From NCBI GenBank assembly GCA_045643885.1, contig JAZRFY010000003.1:1-64000 (forward strand): DNA of 64,000 nucleotides. The letters are read 5' to 3'. Source of the stretch: RGIG4608 sp045643885 (GTDB lineage Bacteria; Bacillota; Clostridia; Oscillospirales; CAG-272). This document shows, piece after piece, positions 32,269-42,026 of this stretch (positions are counted from its first letter, which is position 1; each line of letters opens with the position of its first letter). The position numbers and the translations under genes were made by a program. The notes below the pieces were generated by a model that did no database searches, had not been told where the DNA came from, and saw only the letters and a list, made by a program, of their open reading frames with translations.

Positions 32269-35190
32269 ATGTTATTACAGGATAAACAGATAGACAGAAT
32301 GGTGCTCAAGGTAAGAAGACTTGAGCAGATGTATGCGGATTTCTTGATAAAAGAAACCTTGATTCCAAGGGTTACCGTTTCAAAGAACGGAAAGGATATT
32401 GAGGTAAAAAAGGGATATAGATGGGGCAAGGATTTTGCTTGTGAGAATTTTTCATTTATCGCCGAAGGGTTGAAGGAGAATGAAAAATACTACGTTTTTG
32501 CAGATGCAGGCTCACCCGAATACCTTATATTTGTGAACGGCAAAAAAATAGGCATGCTTGACTACGTTCCCGATGCGTTTGAGCCTCCGGCACGTACACA
32601 CAGATACGTTTTGCTTGACGGACTCAAAAACGGTGACAAGGTAACGCTTGAGGCATATTATTCACATCCCATTTCGGGACTTAATCCATATGACGCTCCC
32701 TTTACTTGGTCATATTCAAGCCTTCGAGAGGATAGACCTTATAACGAGATTGGTCTTGTAGTGCTTGACCAGCCTCTTAAGGCGCTTTATGAAAAGCTTG
32801 TTCTTCTTGGCAAGCTCTATGATGGTACGGCTGACAGGTTCCAGCGCTCACAAATAGAAAAGGTATATCTTGAGCTTTTCAAGACTCTCCCACTTGATAT
32901 GGGGGCTCCGGGTGCAGAAAAGGCAATCGAGGGCGCATCCATTATCGACGGATATTTCAATTCCGAAAAGAAATTGCCCTACGTTGGTGTTATCGGTCAT
33001 AGCCATCTTGACACAGCCTGGCTTTGGACTGTTGATGAAACAAGACGTAAGCTTATGCGTACAGTTTCAAATGCCGTAACACTTCTTGACAGATATCCCG
33101 AATACAAATTCTTTATGTCCACTGTGCTTTATCTTAAGTGGATCGAGGATGATGATCCCGAGCTTTTTGCCAAGGTCAAAAGACTCATTGCCGAGGGTAG
33201 ATTCGAGGTTAACGGCGCGACTTGGGTTGAATGTGACGGAAATCTTACGGGCTCCGAGGCATTCTGCCGTCAGTTTGTTCGCGGCAAGAGATATCTGAGA
33301 GATAAATTCAATTACGAATCCGATACCTTCTGGCTTCCCGATACCTTCGGATATTCTGCGGCTCTTCCTCAGATAATGAAGGGAAGTGGAGTTGATTATT
33401 TCCTTACAACGAAGCTTTCCTGGAACGACACCAATATGTTCCCCTATGAAACCTTCATGTGGAAGGGAATTGACGGAAGTGAGGTGCCCGTTCACTTTAA
33501 CACAATCCACACATGGATTGACGAGCAGTCCGTTTCCAAGCGCATAAACGATATAAGAAATATGCGTGAGACCGACTATTACCTTATGGCATACGGCTTT
33601 GGTGACGGTGGCGGTGGACCTTCTGACGAGATGGTTTCAAGAGCTATCTATACCGAGGAGCATGCAAAGGATGCTATCGTTGAGCATACTACGGTTTCCG
33701 ACTTTATGAAGAAGGTTAGCGCTCAGACGCTCCCCAAGTATTTCGGCGAGCTTTATCTTGAGCTTCACAGAGGTACATATACTACAAATCATGGACTTAA
33801 GATGTACAATCGCAGACTCGAAGAGGCTCTTCACGATGCTGAGCTTATCTCCGTCCTCAAGGACGAAAGAGAAGCAAAGGGCTTGACTGACGGTCTTTAC
33901 GATACACTTATGCTCAATCAGTTCCACGACATCCTTCCCGGTACCTGTATCGCAGAGGCTACCGATATAGCACTTGCCGAGCAAAAGCAGGCATTGAAGG
34001 ATGCTAAATCATATATCGCAGGAAAGGGAAGAAAGTCCTATTTCAATACCTTGCCCCACGCAAGAGTTGAGATCCTTCCCACAACAGATAACGGTCAAAC
34101 GTATGAGGCAATTGACGGTGAAAGAACCGTTGCTCCCTATAAGTTTGATGCATATTCCTACGGAAAGAAGCAAAAGAGTGATAAGATTCCTTTCAAGGTT
34201 GAGGGTGACGTTATAACCACTCCCCACCTCAAGGCAACTATTAAAAACGGCGTTATCACATCCTTGATTTTCGGTGGCAGAGAGCTTATCTGTGGCAGAG
34301 GCTTTAACGTTATCAAGGCTTATGAGGACATCCCCTTCATCTACGACAACTGGGATGTTGATGCGGATTACTCAATGAAGGAAAGAAGCGTAAGATTCCT
34401 TTCTCAAGAGGTGGTATCCGTTGGTGAATATCTCCTTGTTTTGAGAGTAAAATACGATATTGCAAACGGTTCTCACCTTGAAACCGATATCAAATTCAGA
34501 TACGACGATCCCACGGTTGAGTTTGAAAACAGACTCATCTCCGGCGATAAGCATACACTTATAAGAGCAGAGTTTGACACCACCATGTTTGCACCCGGCT
34601 ACAAGTGCGAAACACAGTTTGGTCACGTTGAGCGTAACTGCTATGACAGAGATAAGAGCGATATCGCAAAATTTGAGGTTTGCTCACACAAGTGGACCGA
34701 CCTTTCCGAATACGGAATGGGTATCTCCTTGCTCAGTGACTGCAAGTACGGTGTTTCTTGCCGTGGCTCGGATATGGGAATCACCCTGCACAAGAGTGGC
34801 ACTCATCCCGATGCAAGAGGTGACCTTGGAGAGAGCTTCTTCAGATATGCTATCTATCCTCATAACGGTGCACTTTCTATGGATACCGTTAAGAAGGCAT
34901 ATGCATTTAACTATACTCCTGTTCGCACAGCAGTAAAGGGAATGGCTATGCCGTACAGACTTGAGGGTGACGATTCCGTTATCATCGAAACAGTTAAGCA
35001 CGGTGAGGAGGGCGGTGTTATTCTTCGTCTTTATGAGGCTCTTGGAGCTACCGCTTGCGTAACGCTTTGCACAAATGACAAGAAGATTGTTGAGTGTAAT
35101 ATTCTTGAAGATGAAAAGGCTGCTCTTGGAGAGGGAAGTGCGAAAATGACGTTTGCTCCCTTCGAAATAAAAACAATAAAAATCATATAA
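32269..35190 (+). CDS. Alpha-mannosidase, glycoside hydrolase family 38
   Basis: The 973-aa cytoplasmic enzyme cleaves alpha-mannosidic bonds. An N-terminal beta-rich domain (about 1-235) precedes the catalytic domain with HSHLDTAWLW (244-253; zinc ligands His246 and Asp248), WVECDGNLTGSE, and WLPDTFGYSAALPQ containing nucleophile Asp358. The long C-terminal beta-sandwich domains of GH38 follow. There is no signal peptide, so it acts on imported oligosaccharides. It lies 11 nt after the RpiR gene and ends in a strong terminator, forming a two-gene unit. It is the only mannose-specific enzyme in the locus. Confidence 0.93.
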   Translation: MLLQDKQIDRMVLKVRRLEQMYADFLIKETLIPRVTVSKNGKDIEVKKGYRWGKDFACENFSFIAEGLKENEKYYVFADAGSPEYLIFVNGKKIGMLDYVPDAFEPPARTHRYVLLDGLKNGDKVTLEAYYSHPISGLNPYDAPFTWSYSSLREDRPYNEIGLVVLDQPLKALYEKLVLLGKLYDGTADRFQRSQIEKVYLELFKTLPLDMGAPGAEKAIEGASIIDGYFNSEKKLPYVGVIGHSHLDTAWLWTVDETRRKLMRTVSNAVTLLDRYPEYKFFMSTVLYLKWIEDDDPELFAKVKRLIAEGRFEVNGATWVECDGNLTGSEAFCRQFVRGKRYLRDKFNYESDTFWLPDTFGYSAALPQIMKGSGVDYFLTTKLSWNDTNMFPYETFMWKGIDGSEVPVHFNTIHTWIDEQSVSKRINDIRNMRETDYYLMAYGFGDGGGGPSDEMVSRAIYTEEHAKDAIVEHTTVSDFMKKVSAQTLPKYFGELYLELHRGTYTTNHGLKMYNRRLEEALHDAELISVLKDEREAKGLTDGLYDTLMLNQFHDILPGTCIAEATDIALAEQKQALKDAKSYIAGKGRKSYFNTLPHARVEILPTTDNGQTYEAIDGERTVAPYKFDAYSYGKKQKSDKIPFKVEGDVITTPHLKATIKNGVITSLIFGGRELICGRGFNVIKAYEDIPFIYDNWDVDADYSMKERSVRFLSQEVVSVGEYLLVLRVKYDIANGSHLETDIKFRYDDPTVEFENRLISGDKHTLIRAEFDTTMFAPGYKCETQFGHVERNCYDRDKSDIAKFEVCSHKWTDLSEYGMGISLLSDCKYGVSCRGSDMGITLHKSGTHPDARGDLGESFFRYAIYPHNGALSMDTVKKAYAFNYTPVRTAVKGMAMPYRLEGDDSVIIETVKHGEEGGVILRLYEALGATACVTLCTNDKKIVECNILEDEKAALGEGSAKMTFAPFEIKTIKII

Positions 35191-35196
35191 AATTTG

Positions 35197-35232
35197 TTGG
35201 GCTCGATGAAAATCGAGTCCAATATTTTTTGC
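35197..35232 (+). terminator. Terminator after the GH38 gene
   Basis: TTGGGCTCGAT and ATCGAGTCCAA form an 11-bp stem (one G-T) with loop GAAA, followed by TATTTTTT. It separates rpiR-GH38 from the long nanE operon. Confidence 0.88.
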
Positions 35233-35292
35233 AAAAATGAAATTTTATTTCAAAAAAATATATGTAATATGGAAGGAATTTTTCAAAAACTA

Positions 35293-35334
35293 TTGACTTT
35301 AAAGTGCGGTTGGTTTATAATATATTAAATATAT
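35293..35334 (+). promoter_or_regulatory. Strong promoter of the nanE operon with an AT palindrome
   Basis: TTGACT (35293-35298), 17 nt, TATAAT (35316-35321). Overlapping the -10 edge and start region is a perfect palindrome ATATATT-A-AATATAT (35320-35334), similar in position and style to the one at the RpiR promoter. Confidence 0.82.
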
Positions 35335-35353
35335 ATATAATGCAAAAATTATA

Positions 35354-35391
35354 TGTACAAGGTGCACAAAAATCGACCTTGTTTATGTACA
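35354..35391 (+). promoter_or_regulatory. Inverted repeat in the nanE leader (possible operator)
   Basis: TGTACAAGGT (35354-35363) is mirrored by ACCTTG (35376-35381) and a second TGTACA (35386-35391). CAAGGT/ACCTTG can form a hairpin in the leader RNA, or the repeated TGTACA sites could bind a regulator. It lies just upstream of the AGAAAGGA ribosome binding site. Confidence 0.5.
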
Positions 35392-35404
35392 GAAAGGACA
35401 AATA

Positions 35405-36082
35405 ATGAGCTGTTTAAAAAGAGGATTGATTGTATCTTGCCAGGCTGTTAAGGGTGAACCCCTCTACGGATACGGCATTATGCATTTATTTGCTAAGGCT
35501 GCAAAGGAAGGCGGCGCTACGGGAATCAGAGCGCTTGTCGACGATATAGATAGTATTAAGGACGAGGTAGGGCTCCCCATCATCGGTCTTGTTAAGGAGA
35601 TTTACGATGACAGCGAGATTTATATCACCCCCACTAAAAAAGAAATCGATAGATTGCTTGCAACAAAGTGCGACGTTTTGTGCATGGATGCAACACTCAG
35701 AGAGCGTCCCGAGGGAGAAACTCTTGAGGGCTTGTATGCATATGCAAGAGCAAATGCGAACGGCAGAGAAATCATGGCTGACGTTTCTACACTTGAAGAG
35801 GCAATCAATGCAGATAGACTTGGATTTGATTACATATCCACAACGATGAGAGGCTACACTCCCTACACAAAGCAGTATGAAATTCCCGACGTTGATTTCG
35901 TTGCAGAGTGCCTGAAGCACGTTAAGAATGCAAAGGTTATCGCTGAGGGTGGCGTGTTTGAGGTTGCACATATGGAGGCTATCTCAAAGGTAAATCCCTA
36001 TGCAGTAGTAGTTGGCTCTGCAATTACACGTCCCAAGGTTATTACAGAAAGATTGCTTGGTGCACTTAAGCTTGAAGACTGA
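35405..36082 (+). CDS. nanE: N-acetylmannosamine-6-phosphate 2-epimerase (NanE)
   Basis: The 225-aa TIM-barrel enzyme converts ManNAc-6-P to GlcNAc-6-P. Family marks are LIVSCQAVKGEPLYG at the N-terminus, GATGIRALVDDI, LPIIGLVKEIYDDSEIYITP, ADVSTLEEAINADRLGFDYISTTMRGYT, and VIAEGGVF...PYAVVVGSAITRPK. Length is normal. It is the first gene after the strong promoter at 35293, so ManNAc-6-P handling is central to this locus. Its product feeds NagA (55280-56416). No NanA or sialidase gene is present, so the ManNAc is not obviously from sialic acid. Confidence 0.95.
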   Translation: MSCLKRGLIVSCQAVKGEPLYGYGIMHLFAKAAKEGGATGIRALVDDIDSIKDEVGLPIIGLVKEIYDDSEIYITPTKKEIDRLLATKCDVLCMDATLRERPEGETLEGLYAYARANANGREIMADVSTLEEAINADRLGFDYISTTMRGYTPYTKQYEIPDVDFVAECLKHVKNAKVIAEGGVFEVAHMEAISKVNPYAVVVGSAITRPKVITERLLGALKLED

Positions 36083-36083
36083 T

Positions 36084-37580
36084 ATGAAAGTTGTTTATCT
36101 TCCACTTGACGAAAGACCTTGCAATTATTACTTTGCAGGTAGAATAGCAAAGGGTACGGGAGTTGAGGTTATAGCTCCTGATATGAGCCTTCTTGGAACT
36201 AAAAAGACTCCTGCGTCGTTTGAGACGGTTTCAAATTTCCTTCTTGAGCATGCAGAAAGTGCAGATAGCTACGTGATTTCAATGGATATGCTCCTTTACG
36301 GTGGCATCATCCCATCAAGATTGCATCATTTCTCAGAGGACGAGCTTTCTAAAAGACTTGCAGTCCTTGACAAAATAAAGGCTATAAATCCCAGGGCTAA
36401 GATATATGCGTTTGCTTTGATTATGAGATGTCCCTCATACTCAAGTGCTGACGAAGAACCCGATTATTACGAATATTGCGGAAGAGAAATCTTCCTTTCG
36501 GGTCAGGTAAAGCACAAGCTTGAGCTTGGCATTATCGATAAGAGCGAGGCTGATGAGCTCCTTGCTTCTTATGAAGATGTCATCAAGGGAAATCTTCCCG
36601 ACTTCGAGGCTCGACGCAAAACAAACAGAAATATGCTCATCAAGGTAGTTGAAAGACTTCACAAATCCATCGATTTCCTCATTATTCCTCAGGATGATTC
36701 CGCAAAATACGGATACACCTCCATGGATAGAGAGGCAATCAAGCTTGAGCTTAAGCAAAACGGATTTGATGACGTTGCTATGTACCCCGGTGCTGACGAG
36801 GTGGGAATGACTCTTCTTGCCCGTGCAGCCTGTGAATATAAGGGCGTGACTCCTAAGATAGATTGCAGATTCGTGCATAAGGATTCACACAAGGTTACTC
36901 CTCTTTACGAGGATAGACCTGTTGGCGTTACTCTTCCTTTCCAGGTCGAGAGCGCAGGCTGTGTTATCGCAAACGGTGATGACGCAGATATCAATCTCTT
37001 CTTGAATTATCCCTCATCCCATCCCGTTGAGGTTTGGCAGGAAAAGAGTGAGGGCTATGACACAAGAGATCTTGTGGCATTTGTTTCTGAGATAAAGAGC
37101 AGTGCCAAGGCAGGGAAGGTTACGGCAATTGCCGATGGCGCTTACTGCAACGGAGGAGACAGAGAGCTTCTTCAGATGATAAACGATGAAATGGATATTT
37201 TAGAGCTTTCCGCGTATGCAGGATGGAATACCTCCTCAAATACGCTCGGAACTGTAATTTGCCAGGCGGTGTTCGTGTTCCTCTTTGGCAACAGTAAGGA
37301 TCAGAAGAGATTCCTTGCAGAGAGAATTTATGAGGACGTTGGCTATTGCGGATACGTTCGTGCTTACGTTACGAACAATTTGCTTGAAGCTATGGGCTTT
37401 AATTACTTTAATGCAGGCTCAACTGACGGTGAGGTTGCCTCGATCGTGAGAAGAGAGCTTGATTCCTTCATCAACAAATATTTCCCCAATATATCTACGA
37501 GATATGAAATAGACGTGTGCAGAATGCCTTGGAGGAGAATGTTCGAGGTTGACGTCTCATTAAAAGAGAGAGAAATCTGA
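36084..37580 (+). CDS. DUF4127 family protein
   Basis: The 498-aa cytoplasmic protein begins MKVVYLPLDERPCNYYFAGR, the hallmark opening of DUF4127. Further conserved-looking stretches are VISMDMLLYGGIIPSR, FALIMRCPSYSS, LIIPQDDSAKYGYTSMDREA, ADGAYCNGGDRELLQ and GWNTSSNTLGTVICQA. It has no signal peptide or membrane segment. The family's activity is not established to my knowledge; recurrence with glycan genes suggests an enzyme acting on a sugar or glycoconjugate. ATG 36084 lies 1 nt after the nanE stop, so the two are tightly coupled; the longer upstream frame overlaps nanE and is unlikely. Confidence 0.85.
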   Translation: MKVVYLPLDERPCNYYFAGRIAKGTGVEVIAPDMSLLGTKKTPASFETVSNFLLEHAESADSYVISMDMLLYGGIIPSRLHHFSEDELSKRLAVLDKIKAINPRAKIYAFALIMRCPSYSSADEEPDYYEYCGREIFLSGQVKHKLELGIIDKSEADELLASYEDVIKGNLPDFEARRKTNRNMLIKVVERLHKSIDFLIIPQDDSAKYGYTSMDREAIKLELKQNGFDDVAMYPGADEVGMTLLARAACEYKGVTPKIDCRFVHKDSHKVTPLYEDRPVGVTLPFQVESAGCVIANGDDADINLFLNYPSSHPVEVWQEKSEGYDTRDLVAFVSEIKSSAKAGKVTAIADGAYCNGGDRELLQMINDEMDILELSAYAGWNTSSNTLGTVICQAVFVFLFGNSKDQKRFLAERIYEDVGYCGYVRAYVTNNLLEAMGFNYFNAGSTDGEVASIVRRELDSFINKYFPNISTRYEIDVCRMPWRRMFEVDVSLKEREI

Positions 37581-37598
37581 CACGAAATCGGAGTTTTT

Positions 37599-38756
37599 AT
37601 GAGAAAAGACACATGCGCTATGGATGCGCAAAATTCAAATAAAATTTTATTCAAGGATGGAGTAAGAGGAATCTGGCACAGGCCTAATTCCAGTGAAAGA
37701 GAGACCAACCTTGAAGAACTTATCGCGGTTTTGGATGAATTTCAAGAGGCAGGCATAAATCTTGTTTTCCTTGAGACCTTCTACCACGGAATGACAATTT
37801 ACAAAACGGATAAGGTTGCATATCACACAAGACTTGAAGGCTTTACTTACGGTGAGTATCCCGATTATCTTTCTGCATTCCTTGCCGAGGCAGAGAAGAG
37901 AGGGATCATGGTATATGCCTGGGTTCAGGACTTCTATATTGGCTTCAGAGATTATATAAGTCTTGTAACTGAGCATCCCGATTGGTTGCTTATCACTCAG
38001 TCAGGTGGTATAAGACATATGACCGAGGGACAGGGCTTTGGTGGATATATCTTCCTTGACCCTGCAAATAAAGAGGTAAGGGAATTCCTTTTGTCCCTTT
38101 ACGACGAGATTTTGACAAAGCACCCACAGATCAAGGGACTTAATCTTGACTATATCCGTTATCCCATTTCAGAATTTGACGAGGGCACGGATACGGGATA
38201 TACCAAGATTTCGATGCTTGAGTTTGCAAATAAGCATGGAATTGACAAGGCTGTATGCGAAAGCATTGAGGACTTTAACAAAAAGCTTTCCTCTGACGGC
38301 CTTGCAGGTGAGTGGACTGCACACAGAGCAGGCTATATTACTGAGTTTGTAAGGTGTGTTCATGACCTTGTTACAGAAAAGCACAGTGAAAAGCTTATTT
38401 CCACTGCAGTTTTTGCTGAAATTGGTCAGACGTATGAGCTCAAAAAGCAAAACATCAAGGTGTGGCTTGAAAACGGATACGTAAATTTTGTAACTCCCAT
38501 GGTGTATTTCTATGAGGCAGAGCAAATTTTTGATTCCGTTTCAAAAATGAAGACGATATGTGGTGACATAGAGTGCTACACAGGACTTTACACAACTTAT
38601 CATAAGCAAACCGTGAACGAGCTTGCCGATCACATTAAGGCAAGTGAGCGTGCAGGAGCTAACGGATTTGTGCTTTTTGATGCTGCAAAGACTTTCTTTG
38701 AGGCAACTGAGGATTATAAGGGATTTTTAGGCAACGCCTACGGCAAAAGCGAATAA
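37599..38756 (+). CDS. Cytoplasmic GHL10-family (DigH/YngK-like) glycosidase
   Basis: The 385-aa protein is a GHL10 (PF02638-like) TIM barrel without signal peptide. Key stretches are RGIWHRPNS at the start, the GINLVFLETFYHGMT strand, VYAWVQDFYIG, FLDPANKEVREFL, and GLNLDYIRYPISE with the likely acidic active-site Asp. VTPMVYFYEAEQ and GANGFVLFDAAK close the barrel. E. coli DigH of this family cleaves denuded peptidoglycan glycans. It is related to the two secreted GHL10 proteins directly downstream, so one enzyme type appears on both sides of the membrane. GGAG precedes the ATG, 18 nt after the DUF4127 gene. Confidence 0.88.
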   Translation: MRKDTCAMDAQNSNKILFKDGVRGIWHRPNSSERETNLEELIAVLDEFQEAGINLVFLETFYHGMTIYKTDKVAYHTRLEGFTYGEYPDYLSAFLAEAEKRGIMVYAWVQDFYIGFRDYISLVTEHPDWLLITQSGGIRHMTEGQGFGGYIFLDPANKEVREFLLSLYDEILTKHPQIKGLNLDYIRYPISEFDEGTDTGYTKISMLEFANKHGIDKAVCESIEDFNKKLSSDGLAGEWTAHRAGYITEFVRCVHDLVTEKHSEKLISTAVFAEIGQTYELKKQNIKVWLENGYVNFVTPMVYFYEAEQIFDSVSKMKTICGDIECYTGLYTTYHKQTVNELADHIKASERAGANGFVLFDAAKTFFEATEDYKGFLGNAYGKSE

Positions 38757-38861
38757 GCTTTTTCGCGCAAAGCATACCTTATCATCTTGCGACTGAACAA
38801 GTCGATAAATAAGTTTACTATTTAGTGAAAATAAATCAAATCATTATTCATAGGAGGAAAT

Positions 38862-41800
38862 ATGAAAAGAAAATTATTTAAACTCGGTCTTGGTTGCTTG
38901 ATCGTTGCTCTTCTCATGGTTTGTGGCATCAGCGTTTTTGCTATCGACGGCGAATACACTCGTGACATTACTGTGATGGACATTACTGTTACAGCAAACG
39001 GTCAGACAATCACAAACGTTTATTCAGACCCCGTTGACTACTGGGAAGTAGCAGATGCAGGTTCACTTAACGACTATGAGATTCGTTATGACACCATCAA
39101 GGCTACAGATTCAATCATTTACACAGGTTACTATCCTGATACAACAACACATCGTCAGGGTAACGTTATCGAGTACGTTTGTGAAAAGGTTGATAGCCAG
39201 TACGTTGTTACAAAAATCAATACAAGCGGTGACGGTAGCACATACATTCCCTTGAATGGTTTTGTTCTTTCTCTCAGCTCCTCCACAGGTGAGGGCTTTG
39301 CCAAGGTTGGCGACGTGATTTCTCTTGGTGGAAGAACACTCACAATTCCTACAAGAGCAGTTGAATCAGCCTCAGGTAAGAGAATTGTTGTTGATGCAAC
39401 AAATGCTAACCGTTCAATGCCCATGGTAGTTTACTATGACTATCAGTTCGGTGAAAAGACAGGCACTAACGTATTCGGTACAGAAATGATCTGTCAGTTC
39501 GACTTTGAGAAGAACACATTCATCGTTATAGATTTTCGTCCCTTCCTTTCAGGTGACGATTCAGGCTCTGTAATTCCCGATAACGGCTTCGTTCTCAGTG
39601 CATACGGTGAGGGCTTTCGTGCTCTCCTTGCAGCGCAGCAGCTCTTCAAGGTTGGTGACGAGGTTAAGATGGTAGGCTTTGACTACGTTCGTTTTGGCGG
39701 TACAGTTTACGGAAGCTTTGACCACATCAACCCCGACAAGAACACAAATCCCGATGCTATGGAAACAGCAACTGAAGAATTTCCTGGATTCAGAGGTACA
39801 AACCAGACAATCATCTACAAATACGGTTGGCAGTACAAGAATGCTTCCGGTACAGGTACAAACGTATACGGCTATGAGGCGGCAGTAGACGCAAACGGCG
39901 TTGTTGTTGAGCTTGGCGTTAACGTTTCCTCCATTCCCGAAGGCGGTTTTGTAATCTCCGGACACGGTGTTGGACGTGACTTCATCCGTTCAAACGTTGT
40001 TCTTGGTGCAACAGTTGTTCTTGACGAGGCAAACAAGTCCTATTCGATTTCAACAACACTTAACAGCTATTATGAAAATCTCGTAACAAGCGTTAATACA
40101 ATTATCGACGTTGCAGAGTCCAGAATCAAGCAGCTTTACGACGTTGATTCCGTTACTTTGAACGCATACATCTCTCAGGTTAAGGATGAGCTTGACACTC
40201 TTGAGACTCTCAAGGATGAAATCGAGGCAAAGCTTGCTAATCCCGACCTTACAGAGGAAGAAAGACTTTCCTTGCTCATGAACTACAATGACAGTCAGCT
40301 CAAGATCGAGAGACTTCGTCAGAGCATTCTCGTTTCTTCAGCTGAGAGCAAGATCGTGTCTGCCCGTGCAGTATGGCACAGACCTATCGAAACAACTTAT
40401 GCAGAAATCAAGGCAAACGTTGAAATGTATAAGGAAATCGGTATCAACCTTGTATTCGTTGAAACTCTTTACAACGGTTACTCATCATTCAAGAGTGACG
40501 TTGAGGAATTCCCCTATCACAAGAATCTTGCAAATACATACAAGACAGAGAGTGGCATCGTTTATGACGATTATCTTTCTGCATTCGTTGCTTGCTGCAT
40601 CGAAAACGGCATTGAGGTTCATGCCTGGGTAGAAAACTTCTACGTAGGTATTGACGGAAACGTTGCAGTATTGAAGATGCACCCCGATTGGATCATGTAC
40701 AATGATAACGGTACGATCGTTCAGCGTAACGAGGGTGGTCCTTACTACTTCATCGACCCTGCAAACATGGAAGTTCAGGATACACTCATTGCTTATTACA
40801 ACGAGCTTCTTGAAAAGCATCCCGAGATCACAGGTCTTAACCTTGACTATATTCGTTACCCCGTTTCCGATGCTCTTGAGGATACAGGCTTTACAATGGC
40901 AGCAATGAAGGGATTCTATGATTCTCTTGGCAAAACATTTACTGAAAACCAGCTTTCCGACAGAACAAAGATGTACAACAAGTTCAAGCAGCTCTTCGAC
41001 GAGAACTACCTTATCGGTGGTCAGGCAGAGGCTGATGCTAACTACGAAAAGTGGGTACAGTACAGAATGGGCGTTATCACAGAATACGTTCGCAGAATCA
41101 AGAATGAGGTTAAGGAGCCTAACGACGTTATGCTCTCAACAGCAGTATTTGCTTCATTGCAGGAATCCTTTGGTGCAAAGAAGCAGGACTGGCAGACATG
41201 GTTCATGAACGGTTGGATTGATATCGCAACTCCCATGGCTTACTACAACAATGAAAGCGACGTTAACCTCAGAGTTAAGGATATGATCCTTATGAGCGGT
41301 AACAAGTGCATGTACTATACAGGTCTTGCTTCCTCTTACAGTGGACTTCCCGCATGGCAGAACAAGGAGCACATCGAGGCTTCTTACAATGCAGGTGCAA
41401 ACGGTTACGTAATCTTCTGTTCAACACAGATCATCGGTCACGATGACGTTCAAAACGCACTTAAGAGCGGTGTTAACAGCAAGTGGGCAGTATTGCCTCA
41501 CGCAGAGATCGCAGATATTCTTGAAGCAACATTCGGTGATATTCTTGACAAGGCAGAAAGACTCTACATCCCCGCAGGCGGTATGACAGAGGAGAACAAG
41601 GCTGCTCTTGCGGAAATCTTTGAAGAAATTTCAGCTATCGAGGCTGACGATGCTCAGGGTATCTATGACGTTCAGCAGCGCATTGCTAAATTTATCAAGT
41701 CCGAGGTTAAGAATTATGCTAAGGGTTATTCCCGTCAGAGAATCATCGAGCAGCTTGAAGAGCTTGTTGATCTTCTTGACTCAAGAGTTTCTATGAAGCT

Positions 41801-42002
41801 TATTTATGACGGCGAATGGGATCCCGAACAGGAAAAGACACGTCCCACACTTGAAAACAACTATGCTGACAACAGCAAGCCCGGTACTGACGACAACGTT
41901 GATAACGGCAACACAGATACACATCAACCTTCAACCAACTTCTTTGTAAGACTCATTCAGCTCATCATCGCATTCTTTAAGAGATTGTTTGGCATTCAGT
42001 AA
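38862..42002 (+). CDS. Secreted GHL10-family glycosidase with N-terminal repeats and C-terminal tail
   Basis: The 1046-aa exported protein has a signal peptide (1-27, cleavage after VFA). Three related modules of about 115 residues follow, each ending in a P-x-x-GFV-L/I-S motif (NGFVLS near 132-137 and 241-246, GGFVIS near 361-366), followed by a GD/GA-x-V strand. A coiled-coil stalk covers about 400-495. The GHL10 barrel runs from about 500 to 860, with WHRPIETTYAEI, LVFVETLYNGY, VHAWVENFYVG and GLNLDYIRYPVS (candidate Asp662). A helical segment (880-980), a linker and a hydrophobic/basic tail FFVRLIQLIIAFFKRLFG end it. No LPXTG is present. An AGGAGG site precedes the ATG, 105 nt after the previous gene. 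Confidence 0.88.
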   Translation: MKRKLFKLGLGCLIVALLMVCGISVFAIDGEYTRDITVMDITVTANGQTITNVYSDPVDYWEVADAGSLNDYEIRYDTIKATDSIIYTGYYPDTTTHRQGNVIEYVCEKVDSQYVVTKINTSGDGSTYIPLNGFVLSLSSSTGEGFAKVGDVISLGGRTLTIPTRAVESASGKRIVVDATNANRSMPMVVYYDYQFGEKTGTNVFGTEMICQFDFEKNTFIVIDFRPFLSGDDSGSVIPDNGFVLSAYGEGFRALLAAQQLFKVGDEVKMVGFDYVRFGGTVYGSFDHINPDKNTNPDAMETATEEFPGFRGTNQTIIYKYGWQYKNASGTGTNVYGYEAAVDANGVVVELGVNVSSIPEGGFVISGHGVGRDFIRSNVVLGATVVLDEANKSYSISTTLNSYYENLVTSVNTIIDVAESRIKQLYDVDSVTLNAYISQVKDELDTLETLKDEIEAKLANPDLTEEERLSLLMNYNDSQLKIERLRQSILVSSAESKIVSARAVWHRPIETTYAEIKANVEMYKEIGINLVFVETLYNGYSSFKSDVEEFPYHKNLANTYKTESGIVYDDYLSAFVACCIENGIEVHAWVENFYVGIDGNVAVLKMHPDWIMYNDNGTIVQRNEGGPYYFIDPANMEVQDTLIAYYNELLEKHPEITGLNLDYIRYPVSDALEDTGFTMAAMKGFYDSLGKTFTENQLSDRTKMYNKFKQLFDENYLIGGQAEADANYEKWVQYRMGVITEYVRRIKNEVKEPNDVMLSTAVFASLQESFGAKKQDWQTWFMNGWIDIATPMAYYNNESDVNLRVKDMILMSGNKCMYYTGLASSYSGLPAWQNKEHIEASYNAGANGYVIFCSTQIIGHDDVQNALKSGVNSKWAVLPHAEIADILEATFGDILDKAERLYIPAGGMTEENKAALAEIFEEISAIEADDAQGIYDVQQRIAKFIKSEVKNYAKGYSRQRIIEQLEELVDLLDSRVSMKLIYDGEWDPEQEKTRPTLENNYADNSKPGTDDNVDNGNTDTHQPSTNFFVRLIQLIIAFFKRLFGIQ

Positions 42003-42026
42003 TTGAATGCTTGGGGGAATAACAAT

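Noticed and set aside
42003..42026. TTG start for the 715-aa secreted protein at 42003
   Set aside because: It directly abuts the previous stop, lacks an upstream ribosome binding site, and would add residues in front of a normal signal peptide beginning at ATG 42027.
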